Below are positions 1 to 23,110 of a stretch of DNA of 64,000 nucleotides, piece after piece. Both the position numbers and the translations under genes were made by a program. The notes beneath the pieces were generated by a model. It saw only the letters and a list, made by a program, of their open reading frames with translations, was not told the DNA's origin and searched no databases. Where the stretch lies: assembly GCF_964340395.1 (NCBI RefSeq), contig NC_135549.1:31619832-31683831 (forward strand), read 5' to 3'. Origin of the DNA: Glandiceps talaboti. Taxonomy: Eukaryota; Hemichordata; Enteropneusta; Spengelidae. Each line of letters opens with the position of its first letter. The stretch's first letter is position 1.

Positions 1-1375
1 CTTTGTACAGCGTTATGCAATAAATATAATGTTTAAAAAGTCATCATCAATCAGTTAGATTCCCCGCTCTCAATTATAATTATATTCTACAGGGGAGCCG
101 TGGCTTTGAGGCTGAAGATATATCCTCTAGAAGAATGACAAGTCACATGACCCCAAGAGTTTTCAAGGAAATGAGTCACCCCCAACTGTTAGAAAGTAAC
201 GTTCTAATATGACAAATTGAAAAGAAACTGAATTGATCAGAATTTAAATTTTTTTCCAGGAGAAAAAGAAAACATGTACATACTAATTTTTACGTAATCT
301 TTGAAAGCAACATTGTAGTAAAAACTATTGTGGTGAGGGCCATAGAAATAGTTTCCTGGTGATGACAAATGTACCAATATACGGACGTTATGTAAATTGT
401 ACCAATATACGGACGTTATGTAAATACCCACTATAAATATCAACTATACGACCAGTTACTGACGTAAATAATGTTCAACATTCAACATTGCTCCCAGCCT
501 ATGAATAGCCTCCTTGATGTTTTATTGTCCAATTGACAATTTCTGATGTGATAATTATAGTGTTAATAAACGACCAGTCTTTTTGTGATTTTTTTTGTCT
601 CCGTATTTCTATAGTTTTTTTTACTACACCATAATTTGTGTACTTTGTCAAATGAACAATATGTAGTAATCTTGTCATCTCACCGACCATCGATACACGC
701 AATCTACTGTCACGTGGTATGTCTTATTATAAGCAATCAGTAACTCTTCAAATTCGCTATGGTGACAATATTAACCTATAATAACCACATGAATATCTGA
801 TTATGTGACTAATTTACTCAAGATTTCCAAGACAGTATTAAAAGAGGTCGAGTGAATTGTAACACTAGATATCTGTCAAATGTCTGCTAAACAAACAAAC
901 AAACCAATATCCCTCATTATTCGTTTGAATTCAATAATTTGACAATTGAGAGCATGTTTTGGTTGTTAGCATTCAGATATCAGATATAAAATATATGGCA
1001 TTGTTTGTCGGTTTATAGAATGCATACATAGTCAATATATAAGCTTACATGTTATAAATACCATCAAGACTGTCTGACACACTGAATTGTACATGTGTCT
1101 ATCACACATTAAATCATTTCGAATTATATATGACATTTTCCCTTTTCCATAATTATAGTAAGAACAAACTACTACTTTATTCACAATCCTAAAGTATCGC
1201 AATGGAAAGTAAAAACGCTGCTAAAGCTGCTCTGGTATCATTTTGGGTCACGTGACTGGACATAAGCGATAATTAGTAAGATGGATTAGGCCTATTAAGA
1301 CAACTCTGCAAGGCCTGGTGAGTGAAACATCTTGGCCAGAAACACTTATTCTATATGTTCAAATGAAACTGCTTA

Positions 1376-1377
<2 letters not shown>
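1..1377. other. AT-rich intergenic DNA without recognisable gene
   Basis: I see no coding exon, RNA gene or transposon protein here. One small local duplication is visible: a 28-bp unit beginning gtaccaatatacggacg is present twice in tandem at about 371-425. Confidence 0.6.
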
Positions 1378-1653
<276 letters not shown>

Positions 1654-2157
1654 ACTTGTATAACTATTGAATGGCTAATACAACGAGATGGTGACAGCTT
1701 CTACACGTGACATTAGAAGTCATTGGTCGTTATGAGATATACGTATATAGTCAAATGATGACATTTAAACACATTGGAAGTCATCGATCACCATCAGATG
1801 TACGTAGTACGTAGTCAAACGATAACATTGTTAAATGACGGAACACATGCATAGTAAAATGTACACACACAATCAATAAAGTAAGCTGTTTAACATGTAT
1901 AGTGTACCTTTTGAATCAAGTTATTAAAATCAATCATAAATACTTTAATTTCAATATTGATAGATATTACAAATATTTGACAAAGTTACTATGTTTTTAA
2001 TAATCAATATAATTTCCTAATTTTATTTCATTATTTGATCCGGTCACCAAAGGTCAAATCGATTATGATACGATGATGTATGCATAATACAGTCTTGACA
2101 AATAAATGCATCGTGGTGACTTTTGTCACACTGAGTTCATTTAAAATATGTAAGAGT

Positions 2158-2410
2158 TAGGGAGCCTTCAGTAATAACGGGGGGGGGGTCAAGCTCGATC
2201 TGTTGCGTAACATGTGACCACATCCCTTCCATTCCAATATATAAAAATAACACTGGTGTTAAAATGCTTTCAGATGTAAAAAGAGACAAACAAGTCTCGG
2301 GATCAATGGTAAGCACTCGATCCCACCGCTGCCACCATATTTATAATTCTAAAGACATTGATTGTTTGCCACTATTATAATCAGAGTAAATTTGTGTGAA
2401 GGCATTACAT
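2158..2410. repeat. Fragment of a dispersed foldback family (G-run type)
   Basis: The segment starts with gggagccttcagtaa followed by a run of G, the same beginning as the larger element at 52073. It also shares the phrase cccaccrctgccaccat with that element. I read it as a partial copy of the same non-autonomous repeat. No coding capacity is visible. Confidence 0.5.
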
Positions 2411-2736
2411 TAATCAATACCCTTGTTTTGGATCTAATTGGCCGAGCTGAGCTAATGACGTATCATGTCGTAAACAATAATTTTTAAACATAAAAAAAGT
2501 GCATTATTAGCGATGACGCTTGGCAAGATTGAGAACACGGTTATATTGTAATACTTGGATTATAATATGAAACAATTTCATAACTATTTTCTCATGCAGG
2601 CACTAGGACACCCCTCACCTCACCCCAGAATACATGTATGTCCGCGTCAATAGATTTGTTTCGTTTTTACTTGTTCACCAGGAAATTGTGTATGAGGCAT
2701 CCCACCTACCTAGATATTTCAGACAATACAAATCAG

Positions 2737-3375
2737 CTGTTTGTACATACATGTATGGTGGATACTACCAGTTTACATACATGTATGGTGGATGCTACCA
2801 GTTTACATATATGTATGGTGAATACTACCAGTTTACATACATGTATGGTGGATACTACCAGTTTACATATATGTATGGTGGATACCACCAGTTTACATAT
2901 ATGTATGGTGGATACTACCAGTTTACATACATGTATGGTGGATACTACCAGTTTACATATATGTATGGTGGATACTACCAGTTTACATACATGTATGGTG
3001 GATACTACCAGTTTACATATATGTATGGTGAATACTACCAGTTTACATACATGTAGGGTGGATACTACCAGTTTACATATATGTATGGTGGATACTACCA
3101 GTTTACATATATGTATGGTGGATACTACCAGTTTACATATATGTATGGTGAATACTACCAGTTTACATACATGTATGGTGGATACTACCAGTTTACATAT
3201 ATGTATGGTGGATACTACCAGTTTACATATATGTATGGTGGATACTACCAGTTTACATATATGTATGGTGGATACCACCAGTTTACATATATGTATGGTG
3301 GATACTACCAGTTTACATATATGTATGGTGGATACTACCAGTTTACATATATGTATGGTGGATACTACCAGTTTG
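2737..3375. repeat. 30-bp minisatellite, about 21 copies
   Basis: Near-identical 30-bp units with the core atgtatggtggatactacca run head to tail. The main variation is c/t at one site (tacatac or tacatat) and g/a at another. Because 30 is divisible by 3 the array is open in several frames on both strands, which creates long but meaningless ORFs. Confidence 0.95.
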
Positions 3376-3399
3376 TAAAATTATCCAAATCTAGACTAA

Positions 3400-4545
3400 G
3401 AACTAGATTTGTGTAACAGTTAATTATTTCTTAGGTGACTAAGTCATCAACAACGAAACTTTAGTTAATCGAGGTATTTTTTTTACATAATGTTATCGTC
3501 AAAATAATTTGTTCGAGTCAGGAAGTCGAAATACGTGATGTAGTTTGCAGCCCGAGGGGAAGGGGGCATCTCACAGACGACCATACACGGATGGTTGTTA
3601 TTTTTGCGCTCATAAGGTATGAGAAAGAGGAAAGCTTTTCTTCGCCAGACGATTTTGGAACGACCTGCCCAACTGTACTAGTACATTTGAATTCAACTTT
3701 AGCTCAGAATATTTCTATAATTTTCAAAATAATTCTTACAATTGTTAACAGTAAGATTTCATTTATCAAATTCTCAGCTATTTTAGCTATTTCACTATAC
3801 GAACTGTCGTCTGCATGTATCGTAGACCCGTATAGTATCTATTTTGTGCTATACAATTGGTATGAGAAGTGGTGTCCTCGCCCCCCCCCCCGAGTTTCTT
3901 GACAGCGATTGAATTTGAAGGAGGCATCCCATTCTAACTATGACGTGTTGCTTTCCAAGTTTGTACGTTGGTTGTCATAACTACTAGTATTGTTCCCTGA
4001 CACTTGTGTATTGTTACAGGTTAAGAAAGTTTCAATACGTGAACATGAAGAATGACTCGACATTTTCATTCATATTATGGTGGGAACATAACGTATGACT
4101 ACGTCCTAATGTGTTCCATATATGCTCGAGCGGCAAAATCAAAGTTTCCAAGGGCACGAGATTGTTACTTCCCAAACTTCAATGTGCCCTCTCTTCAAGT
4201 ATTTATCTAACGGTGGCGTATTCATAGATTTGATGCTTCAAGGCTTAAGACAGTATCATATGTTCAAATCTTCACATATCTTTCCAAAAAGTTCATTTTT
4301 ACCCTAGCTGTCAGTTTTTTCCACCGTGAGTAATAACTTGTCGACAAGCTCATGCAAAAAAATCACATAAAATGTCTTTTTAGACAAGAATGTTACCACA
4401 TTCTAGTAAGCTAGATGAAATTGTCAAATCCACAATAAAAAACAATCGCCACGTGGCTGTTTCTAAGACAGGAACTATATAAAACCTAGCATAGAGATTT
4501 GACTCGACATACCACAGGGAACCCAAGAACCGTGTGACAAACAAA
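3400..4545. other. Intergenic DNA without recognisable gene
   Basis: Unique-looking AT-rich sequence with a short C-run near 3881. No splice-consistent coding exon, RNA gene or transposon protein was recognised. Confidence 0.5.
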
Positions 4546-4798
<253 letters not shown>

Positions 4799-4846
4799 CA
4801 ACAAGTAATAACAACAAATAAGCAAACGAACGACAAGTATAGGAAC

Positions 4847-5014
4847 AAATAAAATAATTAAATAAGCCAGCAAATATACAGATACTCATGGGGGTATACT
4901 AGATATGGTTTTTTTCTATACCATCACTACAAAAATGATGGTATAGAAAAAAAACATATCTAGTATACCCCATGAGTATCTGTTTATTTGCTGGTTTATA
5001 TAATTATTTTATTT
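4847..5014. repeat. Inverted repeat (foldback), arms about 79 bp
   Basis: Sequence from about 4847 pairs with sequence ending about 5014, around a loop of roughly 10 bp. Both arms carry gatactcatgggg(g)tatac and tataccatca. There are a handful of mismatches. This is typical of a miniature foldback element. An (AT)n run follows at about 5028-5070. Confidence 0.75.
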
Positions 5015-5070
5015 GTGGTCCAATATATATATATATTATATATATTATATTATATATATATATATATATT

Positions 5071-6190
5071 TACTACTTGTTACAAGTAGTAAAATTTGAT
5101 CTATAGAATAGTTTTAATTGATTACCAAAAACACAGTACAACTTGCCAAACTTCTAAAATCGACTGTTTAATTCATCATTTTCATCAAATTACAGTTTTC
5201 CACCATGCAATACTACGTATTAATATCGTTATGTTAACATATCAAATATTTAGTCTCAATTCAATTCGACATAATTGTAAACTTTTAATTTGACGTAACT
5301 CCACCATACGGTGATAAGAATGTTTGATTCCTTGGTATGAGAAAGTGAACTGTTTATTCTCTCTGCATGTCTCTCTCAAAAATAAATAAGTAAATGAATA
5401 AATAAACATTACTGCTAAAAGTTGCCTACAAAGTTCTGAATGGTTTATTATGATATGTTTGTACTCGGTTGCTTGGTTTTTTTTGGACGGCTAGGTGAGA
5501 TACATCACCTATTAACCACTTAACGAGTATAGATAAATACTATGTAAACATACAAGTTGCGTAACAACAACCATAATGACAAAATGAATCATGTCACCAT
5601 TAATTATATTTCATATCTTTACATTTTACATTACTTCACTGACTGTAAAGCCAACATACGCGTTTACAAAAAGTTGTAAAATACGCATGTAACGTTTTAA
5701 ACACCAGCTTTTCTGCAATTGATGCAGAAAGTGAGTAGATGCAGAACACCAACACACTTTCAATCATTATCTTTGCTCTGTATCGATCACAATATTGATC
5801 AACGAAAGCAAACAGTCAGGTTGCATTGTACTGAAATGTACAGACGATCAAACGCGGCACTACAGTTCTTCACAAACTTGCACAGTGTACACTTGACGGA
5901 ATCATTCATTGATTTGAGATTTGCTGTTCTACAGGAATTCAGTGCCGAAGTTTTTTTTAGTCTACGCTAGTATTACGTGGTACGCTATTAAAGTTCTCGT
6001 CAAAAATTGCCGTTAACTTAAACTAAGGTAAGTAACAGTGGAAGAACATTTAAAAGTCCACCTAAAGACGTCGCTACCTATGACGTAATGTCTTAGCAGT
6101 AGGAGCTAGAAAAGATTGGTTTTAGCGACTGAAAAGTATCATGATTGAATCTTTCCATGTGAACATTGACGTATCTATACACCCAGTGTA

Positions 6191-6272
<82 letters not shown>

Positions 6273-7331
6273 GTATTCACAACCATTACATTGTATCTGC
6301 TCGATTTAGTCAGCAAACTTTACATTAATTCATACAAGACTGAAACCACTGTCAGCTGTAATTGTAAGTCATAATTTAAATGTAAGGCGAGTTAAACCAA
6401 GTTGAACGGATATTGCCCACGGTTCACATTAATTCAAGTGAGCTTTAGAGTAATTTAACAGTATTCATGTGAGGCAGTTACTTGTGAGCTTACATTTTAT
6501 ACATGATACAAATGCCGTTACTAGATATTTACCAATATTTGGTGTTTCCACTTAAAAACTATCGTTTTGGGGAGCGGACACCGGTCACGGCATTTTTTGA
6601 ACATTCGTTAATACCTAATAACGCCATTATTTTGTATAATGACCATCCTTGAATAGAATATCAGCTCACAAGAGTCTGCATGTGGTGTGAGGACATAATT
6701 TGTGTTTATGTTGGAATGAACTGGGTTCTTTCTAAACTACCCCAAGATTTCTAAACTCAAACAGCTACAAGTCTTGCCATTATTTTGAGATGCCATATAT
6801 CAGCAGATCTAGAGTCCATTTTATCAAATGGATGCACGGTCCATCTTATCACCATTAACCAATCATGAAGGTTTACGAATACATTGTTGTTACTGTTGAA
6901 GTTTTGAAAATTAATGATGAATTCGGTGTGCTAGTGTAGATCTTGTTAAATAATATGCCTCCTATCAATCGATCCTTTTAATGTGGATCGGAAAACTTGA
7001 AACAATGTCGAAATATCGGAAATGTACATTATTTTAGACGGGATATGTGAAATAAACAAAAAACTGATTAAGACGTCTTGTTAATTGGCAAACAACAATT
7101 TGATAATGTATTTTCACTTGTCCAGCTTGTTGCGGTATTGGGTCAAAATTCTTCTTGTAGGGGGGGGGGGGCGGAGAGCGTTAAGATTGAACAATGAGCT
7201 TACTTTATTCAACGTTCGTGCGATATACATTACATTACGTTTAATTTGAGTAACTTTTCCTAATGAACAAAACATATTCATTTTGTTTTTCCTCCCGCTT
7301 TTATTGTTGATTAATTCTCTAAAGGTCCATC
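5071..7331. other. Upstream region of the DEG/ENaC gene
   Basis: No coding exon is supported. The stretch holds an (AT)n microsatellite at 6193-6267 and a G-run at 7160-7169. A textbook splice donor follows 6027 (AAG then GTAAGTA), and an acceptor-like site at 7323-7324 sits 7 bases before the channel start codon. Together these suggest a 5' non-coding exon ending at 6027 spliced to the coding exon, but its start cannot be placed. Confidence 0.35.
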
Positions 7332-15740
<8,409 letters not shown>

Positions 15741-16492
15741 ATGTACGTGCGCACATTTACGTGCAGGTGGAAAGTGGGGACTGGGGCACGGCTGACGAAC
15801 GGGTCTATGTAGGGGAGGGGTTTTAACAAAACATAACTAGTTACCCTGATCAATTAAAACTACCCATACGTCTTTATGATACGAAGGCACACAATGCAAG
15901 TGACGATGGCCCGCGTAACCTGACTATAAAACTTTGATATTCCCGAATCGTTCCCCAAATCGACCATAGCTAGCTAGCTGACATGGACTCCAACTGGGTG
16001 TACATACATGTATATGTCTAATGGATATGATGATAAACGTGATGGCGTCAAACATGGATTCAGCAATGTCATATTGTATTATAAGCTATCAACACTTTCA
16101 TATTCACTTTTTACGAAATTTACTATTTAAAAAAAATGATTTTTAATATATCAATATATACATTGTTAGTCACGTGTGATACCCACAATTTAATGAGCTA
16201 GACACAATTTTTGTAACGACCATAATGTGATATGCGAACATGTTATTTCGTCAGTTGCTTAAAAATCGATTTCAGTTGGACCAGTGGCCTGCCACTTTGT
16301 TCATATGTGTACGTGTCCAGCCGAGACATCATATAACAGTTTACTAGCTTTATATTGTAATACTTCAGAGATAAAAATCACGTGTTGTGTTTGATGTGAT
16401 TTGATTTGAGTTGACTTGATCATGTGATGTGAAGTTTTGAATATTATATTAATTGCATTAGGCTTGTATACGGCAATGTATGTTCGTATCAC

Positions 16493-16498
16493 AATAAA
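16493..16498 (+). terminator. Candidate poly(A) signal of the channel gene
   Basis: A canonical AATAAA about 750 bp after the stop, with a T-rich stretch about 45 bp further on. Closer canonical signals were not noticed, so this is a plausible 3' end only. Confidence 0.35.
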
Positions 16499-17074
16499 AA
16501 CGAAATACAGCGCTACATTCAAACTTGTCAATGACAATTATTTTTTTTTAGAATTTGTGAAAATATTTCAGTGATAACTATTTCAATCAGATTCAGGTCT
16601 ATACAAAGGCAACTTATCCACGTTACTGCGGTTTGATTGAATTATGTCTTACTTTCGATAGTGATGTGAGCCGTGACTAATTATAACAAATGTTGTCTAG
16701 TTAGTTCTGTCAAGTGCTACTAACATATATCATTGAACACCTTGCCCTTTAATAGCGGATGAATCAACCAAAAGGTTGTCTTACCAACTTTAATATCAAA
16801 CAAAATAGTAGAACGTAACTTTACTGCATTATAGAATAATGTGTTAAAACAATATCAATCTTCATAAGTCATCGTCCTCGCTTTCAACAAGAACTGACAT
16901 ATTGTTACTTCCCTTTTATGGTGTCACACACTGTGTTTTGCTTCATTAAGATGGCTTAGGGGCGAGATAACTAGTTTAGTTAAGCCCCAGACCCCACCCC
17001 ACCCCCTTCCAACGAAATTGGCCAAAATTGAAAATGTTTCGGACAGCGCAATCAATTTCAAATCATTACGTTGC

Positions 17075-20000
17075 GTATGTAGTGCTGTGAATACAAAGTC
17101 AGTATGTAGTAGTATGTAGTGCTATGAATACAAAGCCAGTATGTAGTAGTATGTAGTGCTATGAATACAAAGTCAGTATGTAGTGCTATGAATACAAAGT
17201 CAGTATGTAGTAGTATGTAGTGCTATGAATACAAAGCCAGTATGTAGTAGTATGTAGTGCTATGAATACAAAGTCAGTATGTAGTAGTATGTAGTGCTAT
17301 GAATACAAAGTCAGTATGTAGTAGTATGTAGTGCTCTGAATACAAAGCCAGTATGTAGTAGTATGTAGTGCTATGAATACAAAGTCAGTATGTAGTCGTA
17401 TGTAGTGCTATGAATACAAAGTCAGTATGTAGTAGTATGTAGTGCTATGAATACAAAGCCAGTATGTAGTAGTATGTAGTGCTATGAATACAAAGTCAGT
17501 ATGTAGTAGTATGTAGTGCTATGAATACAAAGTCAGTATGTAGTAGTATGTAGTGCTATGAATACAAAGCCAGTATGTAGTAGTATGTAGTGCTATGAAT
17601 ACAAAGTCAGTATGTAGTGCTATGAATACAAAGTCAGTATGTGGTAGTATGTAGTGCTATGAATACAAAGCCAGTATGTAGTAGTATGTAGTGCTATGAA
17701 TACAAAGTCAGTATGTAGTCGTACATAGTGCTATGAATACAAAGCCAGTATGTAGAAGTATGTAGTGCTATGAATACAAAGCCAGTATGAAGTAGTCTGT
17801 AGTGCTATGAATACAAAGCCAGTATGTAGTAGTATGTAGTTCTATGAATACAATGCCAGTATGTAGTAGTATGTAGTGCTATGAATACAAAGCCAGTATG
17901 TAGTAGTATGTAGCGCTATGAATACAAAGTCAGTATGTAGTAGTATGTAGTGCTATGAATACAAAGCCAGTATGTAGTAGTATGTAGTGCTATGAATACA
18001 AGGCCAGTATGTAGAAGTATAGTGCTATGAATACAAAGCCAGTATGTAGTAGTATGTAGTGCTATGAATACAAAGCCAGTATGTAGAAGTATGTAGTGCT
18101 ATGAATACAAAGCCAGTATGAAGTAGTATGTAGTGCTATGAATACAAAGCCAGTATATATGTAGTAGTATGTAGTGCTATGAATACAAAGCTGGTATGTA
18201 GTAGTATGTAGTACTATGAATACAAAGTCAGTATGTAGTAGTATGTAGTACTATGAATACAAAGTCATCAGTATGTAGAAGTACGTAGTGCTATGAATAC
18301 AAAGTCAGTATGTAGTAGTATGTAGTACTATGAATACAAAGCCAGTATGTAGTAGTATGTAGTGCTATGAATACAAAGCCAGTATATATGTAGTAGTATG
18401 TAGTGCTATGAATACAAAGCTGGTATGTAGTAGTATGTAGTACTATGAATACAAAGTCAGTATGTAGTAGTATGTAGTACTATGAATACAAAGCCAGTAT
18501 GTAGTAGTATGTAGTGCTATGAATACAAAGCCAGTATGTAGTAGTGTGTAGTGCTATGAATACAAAGTCAGTATGAAGTAGTATGTAGTACTATGAATAC
18601 AAAGTCAGTATGTAGTAGTATGTAGTACTATGAATACAAAGCCAGTATGTAGTAGTATGTAGTGCTATGAATACAAAGCCAGTATGAAGTAGTCTGTAGT
18701 GCTATGAATACAAAGTCAGTATGAAGTAGTATGTAGTGCTATGAATACAAAGCCAGTATGTAGAAGTATGTAGTGCTATGAATACAAAGCCAGTATATAT
18801 GTAGTAGTATGTAGTACTATGAATACAAAGCCAGTATGAAGTAGTCTGTAGTGCTATGAATACAAAGCCAGTATGAAGTAGTCTGTAGTGCTATGAATAC
18901 AAAGTCAGTATGTAGTAGTATGTAGTACTATGAATACAAAGCCAGTATGTAGTAGTATGTAGTGCTATGAATACAAAGTCAGTATGTAGTAGTATGTAGT
19001 GCTATGAATACAAGGCCAGTATGTAGAAGTATAGTGCTATGAATACAAAGCCAGTATGTAGTAGTATGTAGTGCTATGAATACAAAGCCAGTATGTAGAA
19101 GTATGTAGTGCTATGAATACAAAGCCAGTATGAAGTAGTATGTAGTGCTATGAATACAAAGCCAGTATATATGTAGTAGTATGTAGTGCTATGAATACAA
19201 AGCTGGTATGTAGTAGTATGTAGTACTATGAATACAAAGTCAGTATGTAGTAGTATGTAGTACTATGAATACAAAGTCATCAGTATGTAGAAGTACGTAG
19301 TGCTATGAATACAAAGTCAGTATGTAGTAGTATGTAGTACTATGAATACAAAGCCAGTATGTAGTAGTATGTAGTGCTATGAATACAAAGCCAGTATATA
19401 TGTAGTAGTATGTAGTGCTATGAATACAAAGCTGGTATGTAGTAGTATGTAGTACTATGAATACAAAGTCAGTATGTAGTAGTATGTAGTACTATGAATA
19501 CAAAGCCAGTATGTAGTAGTATGTAGTGCTATGAATACAAAGCCAGTATGTAGTAGTGTGTAGTGCTATGAATACAAAGTCAGTATGAAGTAGTATGTAG
19601 TACTATGAATACAAAGTCAGTATGTAGTAGTATGTAGTACTATGAATACAAAGCCAGTATGTAGTAGTATGTAGTGCTATGAATACAAAGCCAGTATGAA
19701 GTAGTCTGTAGTGCTATGAATACAAAGTCAGTATGAAGTAGTATGTAGTGCTATGAATACAAAGCCAGTATGTAGAAGTATGTAGTGCTATGAATACAAA
19801 GCCAGTATATATGTAGTAGTATGTAGTACTATGAATACAAAGCCAGTATGAAGTAGTCTGTAGTGCTATGAATACAAAGCCAGTATGAAGTAGTCTGTAG
19901 TGCTATGAATACAAAGTCAGTATGTAGTAGTATGTAGTACTATGAATACAAAGCCAGTATGTAGTAGTATGTAGTGCTATGAATACAAAGTCAGTATGTA

Positions 20001-22495
20001 GTAGTATGTAGTGCTATGAATACAAAGCCAGTGTGTAGTAGTATGTAGTGCTATGAATACAAAGCCAGTATGTAGTAGTATGTAGTGCTATGAATACAAA
20101 GCCAGTATGTAGTAGTATGTAGTGCTATGAATACAAAGTCAGTATGTAGTAGTATGTAGTACTATGAATACAATGCCAGTATGAAGTAGTCTGTAGTGCT
20201 ATGAATACAAAGCCAGTATGTAGTAGTATGTACTGCTATGAATACAAAGCCAGTATGTAGTAGTCTGTAGTGCTATGAATACAAAGCCAGTATGTAGTAG
20301 TATGTAGTACTATGAATACAAAGCCAGTATGTAGTAGTCTGTAGTGCTATGAATACAAAGCCAGTATGTAGTAGTATGTAGTTCTATGAATACAATGCCA
20401 GTATGTAGTAGTATGTAGTGCTATGAATACAAAGCCAGTATGTAGTAGTATGTAGCGCTATGAATACAAAGCTAGTATGTAGTAGTATGTAGTGCTATGA
20501 ATACAAAGCCAGTATGTAGTAGTATGTAGTGCTATGAATACAAGGCCAGTATGTAGAAGTATAGTGCTATGAATACAAAGCCAGTATGTAGTAGTATGTA
20601 GTGCTATGAATACAAAGCCAGTATGTAGAAGTATGTAGTGCTATGAATACAAAGCCAGTATGAAGTAGTATGTAGTGCTATGAATACAAAGCCAGTATAT
20701 ATGTAGTAGTATGTAGTGCTATGAATACAAAGCTGGTATGTAGTAGTATGTAGTACTATGAATACAAAGTCAGTATGTAGTAGTATGTAGTACTATGAAT
20801 ACAAAGTCATCAGTATGTAGAAGTACGTAGTGCTATGAATACAAAGTCAGTATGTAGTAGTATGTAGTACTATGAATACAAAGCCAGTATGTAGTAGTAT
20901 GTAGTGCTATGAATACAAAGCCAGTATATATGTAGTAGTATGTAGTGCTATGAATACAAAGCTGGTATGTAGTAGTATGTAGTACTATGAATACAAAGTC
21001 AGTATGTAGTAGTATGTAGTACTATGAATACAAAGCCAGTATATATGTAGTAGTATGTAGTGCTATGAATACAAAGCTGGTATGTAGTAGTATGTAGTAC
21101 TATGAATACAAAGTCAGTATGTAGTAGTATGTAGTACTATGAATACAAAGCCAGTATGTAGTAGTATGTAGTGCTATGAATACAAAGCCAGTATGTAGTA
21201 GTGTGTAGTGCTATGAATACAAAGTCAGTATGAAGTAGTATGTAGTACTATGAATACAAAGTCAGTATGTAGTAGTATGTAGTACTATGAATACAAAGCC
21301 AGTATGTAGTAGTATGTAGTGCTATGAATACAAAGCCAGTATGAAGTAGTCTGTAGTGCTATGAATACAAAGTCAGTATGTAGTAGTATGTAGTGCTATG
21401 AATACAAAGCCAGTATGTAGAAGTATGTAGTGCTATGAATACAAAGCCAGTATATATGTAGTAGTATGTAGTACTATGAATACAAAGCCAGTATGTAGTA
21501 GTATGTAGTGCTATGAATACAAAGCCAGTATGTAGAAGTATGTAGTGCTATGAATACAAAGCCAGTATGAAGTAGTATGTAGTGCTATGAATACAAAGCC
21601 AGTATATATGTAGTAGTATGTAGTGCTATGAATACAAAGCCAGTATGTAGTAGTGTGTAGTGCTATGAATACAAAGTCAGTATGAAGTAGTATGTAGTAC
21701 TATGAATACAAAGTCAGTATGTAGTAGTATGTAGTACTATGAATACAAAGCCAGTATGTAGTAGTATGTAGTGCTATGAATACAAAGCCAGTATGAAGTA
21801 GTCTGTAGTGCTATGAATACAAAGTCAGTATGTAGTAGTATGTAGTGCTATGAATACAAAGCCAGTATGTAGAAGTATGTAGTGCTATGAATACAAAGCC
21901 AGTATATATGTAGTAGTATGTAGTACTATGAATACAAAGCCAGTATGAAGTAGTCTGTAGTGCTATGAATACAAAGCCAGTATGAAGTAGTCTGTAGTGC
22001 TATGAATACAAAGTCAGTATGTAGTAGTATGTAGTACTATGAATACAAAGCCAGTATGTAGTAGTATGTAGTGCTATGAATACAAAGTCAGTATGAAGTA
22101 GTCTGTAGTGCTATGAATACAAAGTCAGTATGTAGTAGTATGTAGTACTATGAATACAAAGCCAGTATGTAGTAGTATGTAGTGCTATGAATACAAAGTC
22201 AGTATGTAGTAGTATGTAGTGCTATGAATACAAAGCCAGTATGTAGTAGTATGTAGTGCTATGAATACAAAGCCAGTATGTAGTAGTATGTAGTGCTATG
22301 AATACAAAGCCAGTATGTAGTAGTATGTAGTGCTATGAATACAAAGTCAGTATGTAGAAGTATGTAGTACTATGAATACAAAGCCAGTATGTAGTAGTAT
22401 GTAGTGCTATGAATACAAAGCCAGTATGTAGTAGTATGTAGTGCTATGAATACAAAGCCGGTACGGTATGTAGTAATATATAGTGCTATGAATAC
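17075..22495. repeat. 37-bp satellite array, about 145 units
   Basis: Head-to-tail copies of a 37-bp unit (agtatgtagtagtatgtagt plus gctatgaatacaaagcc) fill 5.4 kb. Variants include shortened units and insertions of ata or tca. Rare variants recur at fixed offsets: the aaggccagtatgtagaagtat variant near 18001, 19013 and 20543, and aaagtcatcagtatgtagaag at 18261, 19273 and 20803. This shows higher-order duplication of blocks of 1012 and 1530 bp. It is not a CRISPR array, because there are no unique spacers. Confidence 0.97.
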
Positions 22496-22878
22496 TTTCG
22501 TTTGTTGACACTTTACTTTATTTTAGTGCAATGCATTTGTTCTTTCTCAATTTGACATTTTTAAGAGGAATATCTGCAATTAGGGGTACAAACAGAGCCA
22601 TCAAAAGTAAAATTGATTTTTGTACGATGAGAACTAAAATCGTTCACCCCACCCCTAAAGTAAAAGAATTTAGTTTTTTAACTTCCGTAAGGAAGTTTAT
22701 ATAATAGCGATGAAGTCTGTGTGTCTGTCTGTGTGTGTCTGTATCACCATTTCCGAACAAACGGCTGCATCAATTCAAACGGATAGACATGTTCTGTAGG
22801 GTAATGGCAAGAACTGATTAGGTTTTAGTAATAATCCGATGAATATTAATGACCAATTTGAGTAATTAATCGATCGAA

Positions 22879-23110
22879 CGAGTATAAAGTTGGCGTCAGA
22901 TTCAAATTCAGGTACGTTATTTTGAACGTTATATTGAGCGTCAGATGGCCTCAGATCCGAAGACACCTGACGGACTCAAACCTGAAATAATTACCGTTGA
23001 GACTACAGGGAAGGATTCTGCTTCACGCTGTTGGGTGTATTCGGATCTGAGGCTATCTGACGCTCAATATGACGCTACCTGAATCTGAATCTGACACCAA
23101 CTTTATACTT
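22879..23110. mobile_element. Inverted-repeat element (MITE-like), family with the copy at 46002
   Basis: Terminal sequences gagtataaagttggcgtcag on the left and the inverse of caagtataaagttggtgtca on the right form arms of about 80 bp with scattered mismatches. The centre has no ORF. The same ends (gagtataaagtt, then cagattcagaatcagatt) define the element at 46002-46376. Confidence 0.65.

Noticed and set aside
2634-3416. Long ORFs on both strands of Tyr/Met or Cys/Met/Val repeats
   Set aside because: Products of the 30-bp minisatellite, whose unit length is a multiple of 3. They have no independent start context, splice sites or family match.
17075-22495. CRISPR-like regular array
   Set aside because: Units abut without unique spacers, the genome is eukaryotic, and higher-order duplications are typical of satellite DNA.
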